A stretch of DNA of 7,621 nt from an uncultured Ruminococcus sp. (GTDB taxonomy: Bacteria; Bacillota; Clostridia; Oscillospirales; Acutalibacteraceae), in the NCBI GenBank assembly GCA_902797065.1, contig CADBRK010000099.1, positions 1 through 7,621 of the forward strand. Direction: 5' to 3'. This document shows positions 6,455 to 7,621 of the stretch, in pieces. The notes under the pieces are model-generated. The model was not told where the DNA came from. It did no database searches and worked only from the letters and a program-made list of their open reading frames with translations. Within the stretch, counting starts at the first letter, position 1. Each line of letters begins with the position of its first letter. A program made the position numbers and the translations under genes.

Positions 6455-6473
6455 ATGCAAAAATTAGTTGCAT
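6455..6473. repeat. Inverted repeat overlapping the yajC -35 box
   Basis: ATGCAA (6455-6460) and TTGCAT (6468-6473) form a perfect 6-bp inverted repeat with a 7-base AT-rich spacer. The right arm is exactly the -35 hexamer of the yajC promoter. This geometry could be a dimeric repressor operator, but short arms in AT-rich DNA also arise by chance. Confidence 0.35.
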
Positions 6474-6496
6474 TATTATCCGTATTATGATATAAT
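6468..6496 (+). promoter_or_regulatory. Sigma-A extended -10 promoter of yajC
   Basis: The -35 TTGCAT (6468-6473), a 17-base spacer and a perfect -10 TATAAT (6491-6496) preceded by TGA (extended -10) predict a start near 6503, about 29 bases before the yajC ATG. No convincing terminator separates tgt from this point, so yajC is probably transcribed both from here and by read-through from tgt. Confidence 0.85.
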
Positions 6497-6531
6497 CAGA
6501 AACAAGATCAGAAAAGAAAGGAAGTTTTTAT

Positions 6532-6879
6532 ATGGGTCAAGCAGGTCAGATGGATCAGAGTACCGGTCAGATGATCTCGATGGTAATTATGATCGTCGCT
6601 ATGTTAGTCGCTCTCTACTTCTTTGTTTTAAGACCTCAGTCAAAGCAAAAGAAGCAGGAAGAGGAAATGAAAAGCAGCCTTGAGATCGGCGATGAGATCG
6701 TTACTATCGGAGGCATTGTCGGCAGAGTCGTTAATATCAATGAAGACGCAGATACGATGATCATCGAAACGGGCGCAGACAGAACAAAGATCAAGTTCAA
6801 GAGATGGGCGCTCTCCTCTATCATCACAGAAAAAACCAAGTCTGTTTCAAAGAAAGACTCAGACGAAAAGAAAAAGTAA
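6532..6879 (+). CDS. yajC: Preprotein translocase subunit YajC
   Basis: YajC is a small bitopic membrane protein that associates with SecDF and the SecYEG channel and is usually dispensable. It has 115 residues, typical length. One hydrophobic helix (about 14-33, ISMVIMIVAMLVALYFFVL) is followed at once by the family signature RPQSKQKKQEEEM. Then comes a compact beta-rich cytoplasmic domain with GDEIVTIGGIVGRVV, and a Lys-rich tail. The N-terminus is rich in Gly, Gln and Met. The ATG has AAGGAAG seven bases upstream. It follows tgt, as in the queA-tgt-yajC-secDF arrangement of many bacteria, but here a terminator directly follows and no secD is adjacent, so it is monocistronic from its own promoter. 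Confidence 0.96.
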   Translation: MGQAGQMDQSTGQMISMVIMIVAMLVALYFFVLRPQSKQKKQEEEMKSSLEIGDEIVTIGGIVGRVVNINEDADTMIIETGADRTKIKFKRWALSSIITEKTKSVSKKDSDEKKK

Positions 6880-6893
6880 TCATAACGAAATCA

Positions 6894-6929
6894 CCCCGAT
6901 TGTTCAGCACAATTCGGGGCTATTTTTTT
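6894..6929 (+). terminator. Rho-independent terminator of yajC, in the convergent gap
   Basis: The arms CCCCGATTGT (6894-6903) and ACAATTCGGGG (6909-6919) pair with one bulged base around loop TCAGC, followed by CTATTTTTTT (6920-6929). This is a strong terminator for yajC. The hairpin also lies just downstream of the convergent YitT-family gene, whose stop codon (6928-6930) sits in the T-tract. In that direction the hairpin is followed only by TGATTTCG, so it would be weak there. Confidence 0.92.
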
Positions 6930-7621
6930 ATTCTGTTTCGACAGGCTCGGCTGCTTTCGGTTTCAGCGTACCCGATTTTTTTATATGAGTACCGATAATC
7001 TCCGAAACATCGCTGATCGCAATAAAAGCAGATGCGTCTATGCTGTTTATAATATCACGAAGCTCGTGTATTTCCAGGCGCGTAAGCACACAGTACAAAA
7101 CAACCTTTTTGCCGCTGACCAACCCTTCGCCCTCCATGATGGTTACCGTCCTGCCCAATCGTTCGAAAATAGCTTTGGATATTTCTCCCGAGTCGTTGGT
7201 GATAATCATAGCTGCCTTTGTCTGTTCCATTCCGTTCTCGACAATATCAAGCACCTTTGACGTGATGAAGTATGTAAGCAGACTGTACATCGAACGGTCA
7301 AAACCAAACAAAAAGCCTGCCATAATAAATATAAAGATATTGAAAACAAGAACTACCCTGCCTACGGGAAATTTATATTTCTTATTCAGCAGGATTGCTA
7401 CCGTCTCGGTACCGTCAAGGCACCCTCCGAAGCGGATAACAAGCCCCACGCCAAAGCCGAGGATCACTCCGCCGAAACTCACCGCAAGAAGATATTCTTC
7501 CGTTATGCTCTTCATCGGAGAGAACACCTCCAGGAATAACGAAAACATCGCCATACCCACTGCGGATTTCAGAATAAACGTCTTCCCCATTTTCCTTGAT
7601 CCGATTATCAGGAACGGGATA
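6928..7621 (-). CDS. YitT-family membrane protein with C-terminal DUF2179 domain (5' end cut)
   Basis: This is a partial gene: the frame stays open to the right edge, with the residues IPFLIIGSRK before the first internal ATG (7588-7590) matching the family. About 230 residues are visible; the family usually has about 280-290, so one or two N-terminal membrane segments are missing. The visible part has several hydrophobic helices, the conserved loop GGCLDGTETVAILLNKK between helices (family form GGSTDGTE), and a helix around FNIFIFIMAGFLFGF. A soluble DUF2179 domain (AAMIITNDSGEI to SDVSEIIGTHI) is followed by a short Pro/Glu-rich tail. The molecular function of YitT proteins is not established; DUF2179 is thought to be a small ligand-binding or regulatory domain. 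The DUF2179 motif that usually reads RGVT is RTVT here. It is convergent with yajC, with overlap of its stop and the yajC terminator. Confidence 0.92.
   Translation of the reverse strand, partial: IPFLIIGSRKMGKTFILKSAVGMAMFSLFLEVFSPMKSITEEYLLAVSFGGVILGFGVGLVIRFGGCLDGTETVAILLNKKYKFPVGRVVLVFNIFIFIMAGFLFGFDRSMYSLLTYFITSKVLDIVENGMEQTKAAMIITNDSGEISKAIFERLGRTVTIMEGEGLVSGKKVVLYCVLTRLEIHELRDIINSIDASAFIAISDVSEIIGTHIKKSGTLKPKAAEPVETE

Noticed and set aside
1..7621. Mobile element, CRISPR, phage or defence genes
   Set aside because: I found no transposase, integrase, terminal repeats, spaced repeats or nuclease/toxin motifs on either strand. All genes look like stable chromosomal genes with similar base composition.

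Overview
The window looks like a chromosomal piece of a low-to-mid GC Gram-positive anaerobe, most likely a gut or rumen Clostridia member of the Ruminococcus/Oscillospirales type. The reasons are strong Shine-Dalgarno (SD) sequences, sigma-A promoters with TG-extended -10 boxes, a clostridial-type Tgt, a YitT-family protein, and a 663-residue GH31 alpha-glucosidase resembling the gut Blautia (Ruminococcus) obeum enzyme. The genus is an inference from protein style, not from a search.

Layout. At the left edge is tRNA-His(GTG) on the minus strand, with its own perfect consensus promoter and a leader hairpin. A five-gene minus-strand operon follows, transcribed from about 5169 down to a terminator at 183-217. 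In transcription order it encodes a cytoplasmic isomaltase-type GH31 alpha-glucosidase, a NimA-like flavin-binding (pyridoxamine oxidase fold) protein, an unrecognised 114-residue protein, an OmpR/ArlR-type response regulator and an ArlS-like membrane histidine kinase. The junctions are ATGA overlap, 3-bp gap, 1-bp gap and 20-bp overlap, so all five cistrons look translationally coupled.

Divergent from this operon is tgt (tRNA-guanine transglycosylase, queuosine pathway). The 154-bp intergenic region holds two well-formed sigma-A promoters back to back. After tgt comes yajC (Sec translocon accessory subunit). It has its own promoter, whose -35 box is one arm of an inverted repeat, and a terminator. 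Convergent to yajC, and cut by the right edge, is a YitT-family membrane protein with a C-terminal DUF2179 domain.

How it fits together. The tgt-yajC neighbourhood is conserved housekeeping. The less ordinary part is the co-transcription of a sugar hydrolase, a flavin protein and an orphan small protein with a complete two-component system. This suggests, but does not prove, a shared regulatory context. I see no mobile element, CRISPR array, phage gene or clear new defence system. No gene-free stretch exceeds 300 bases; the longest gaps (about 150 bp) are accounted for by promoters and a terminator.
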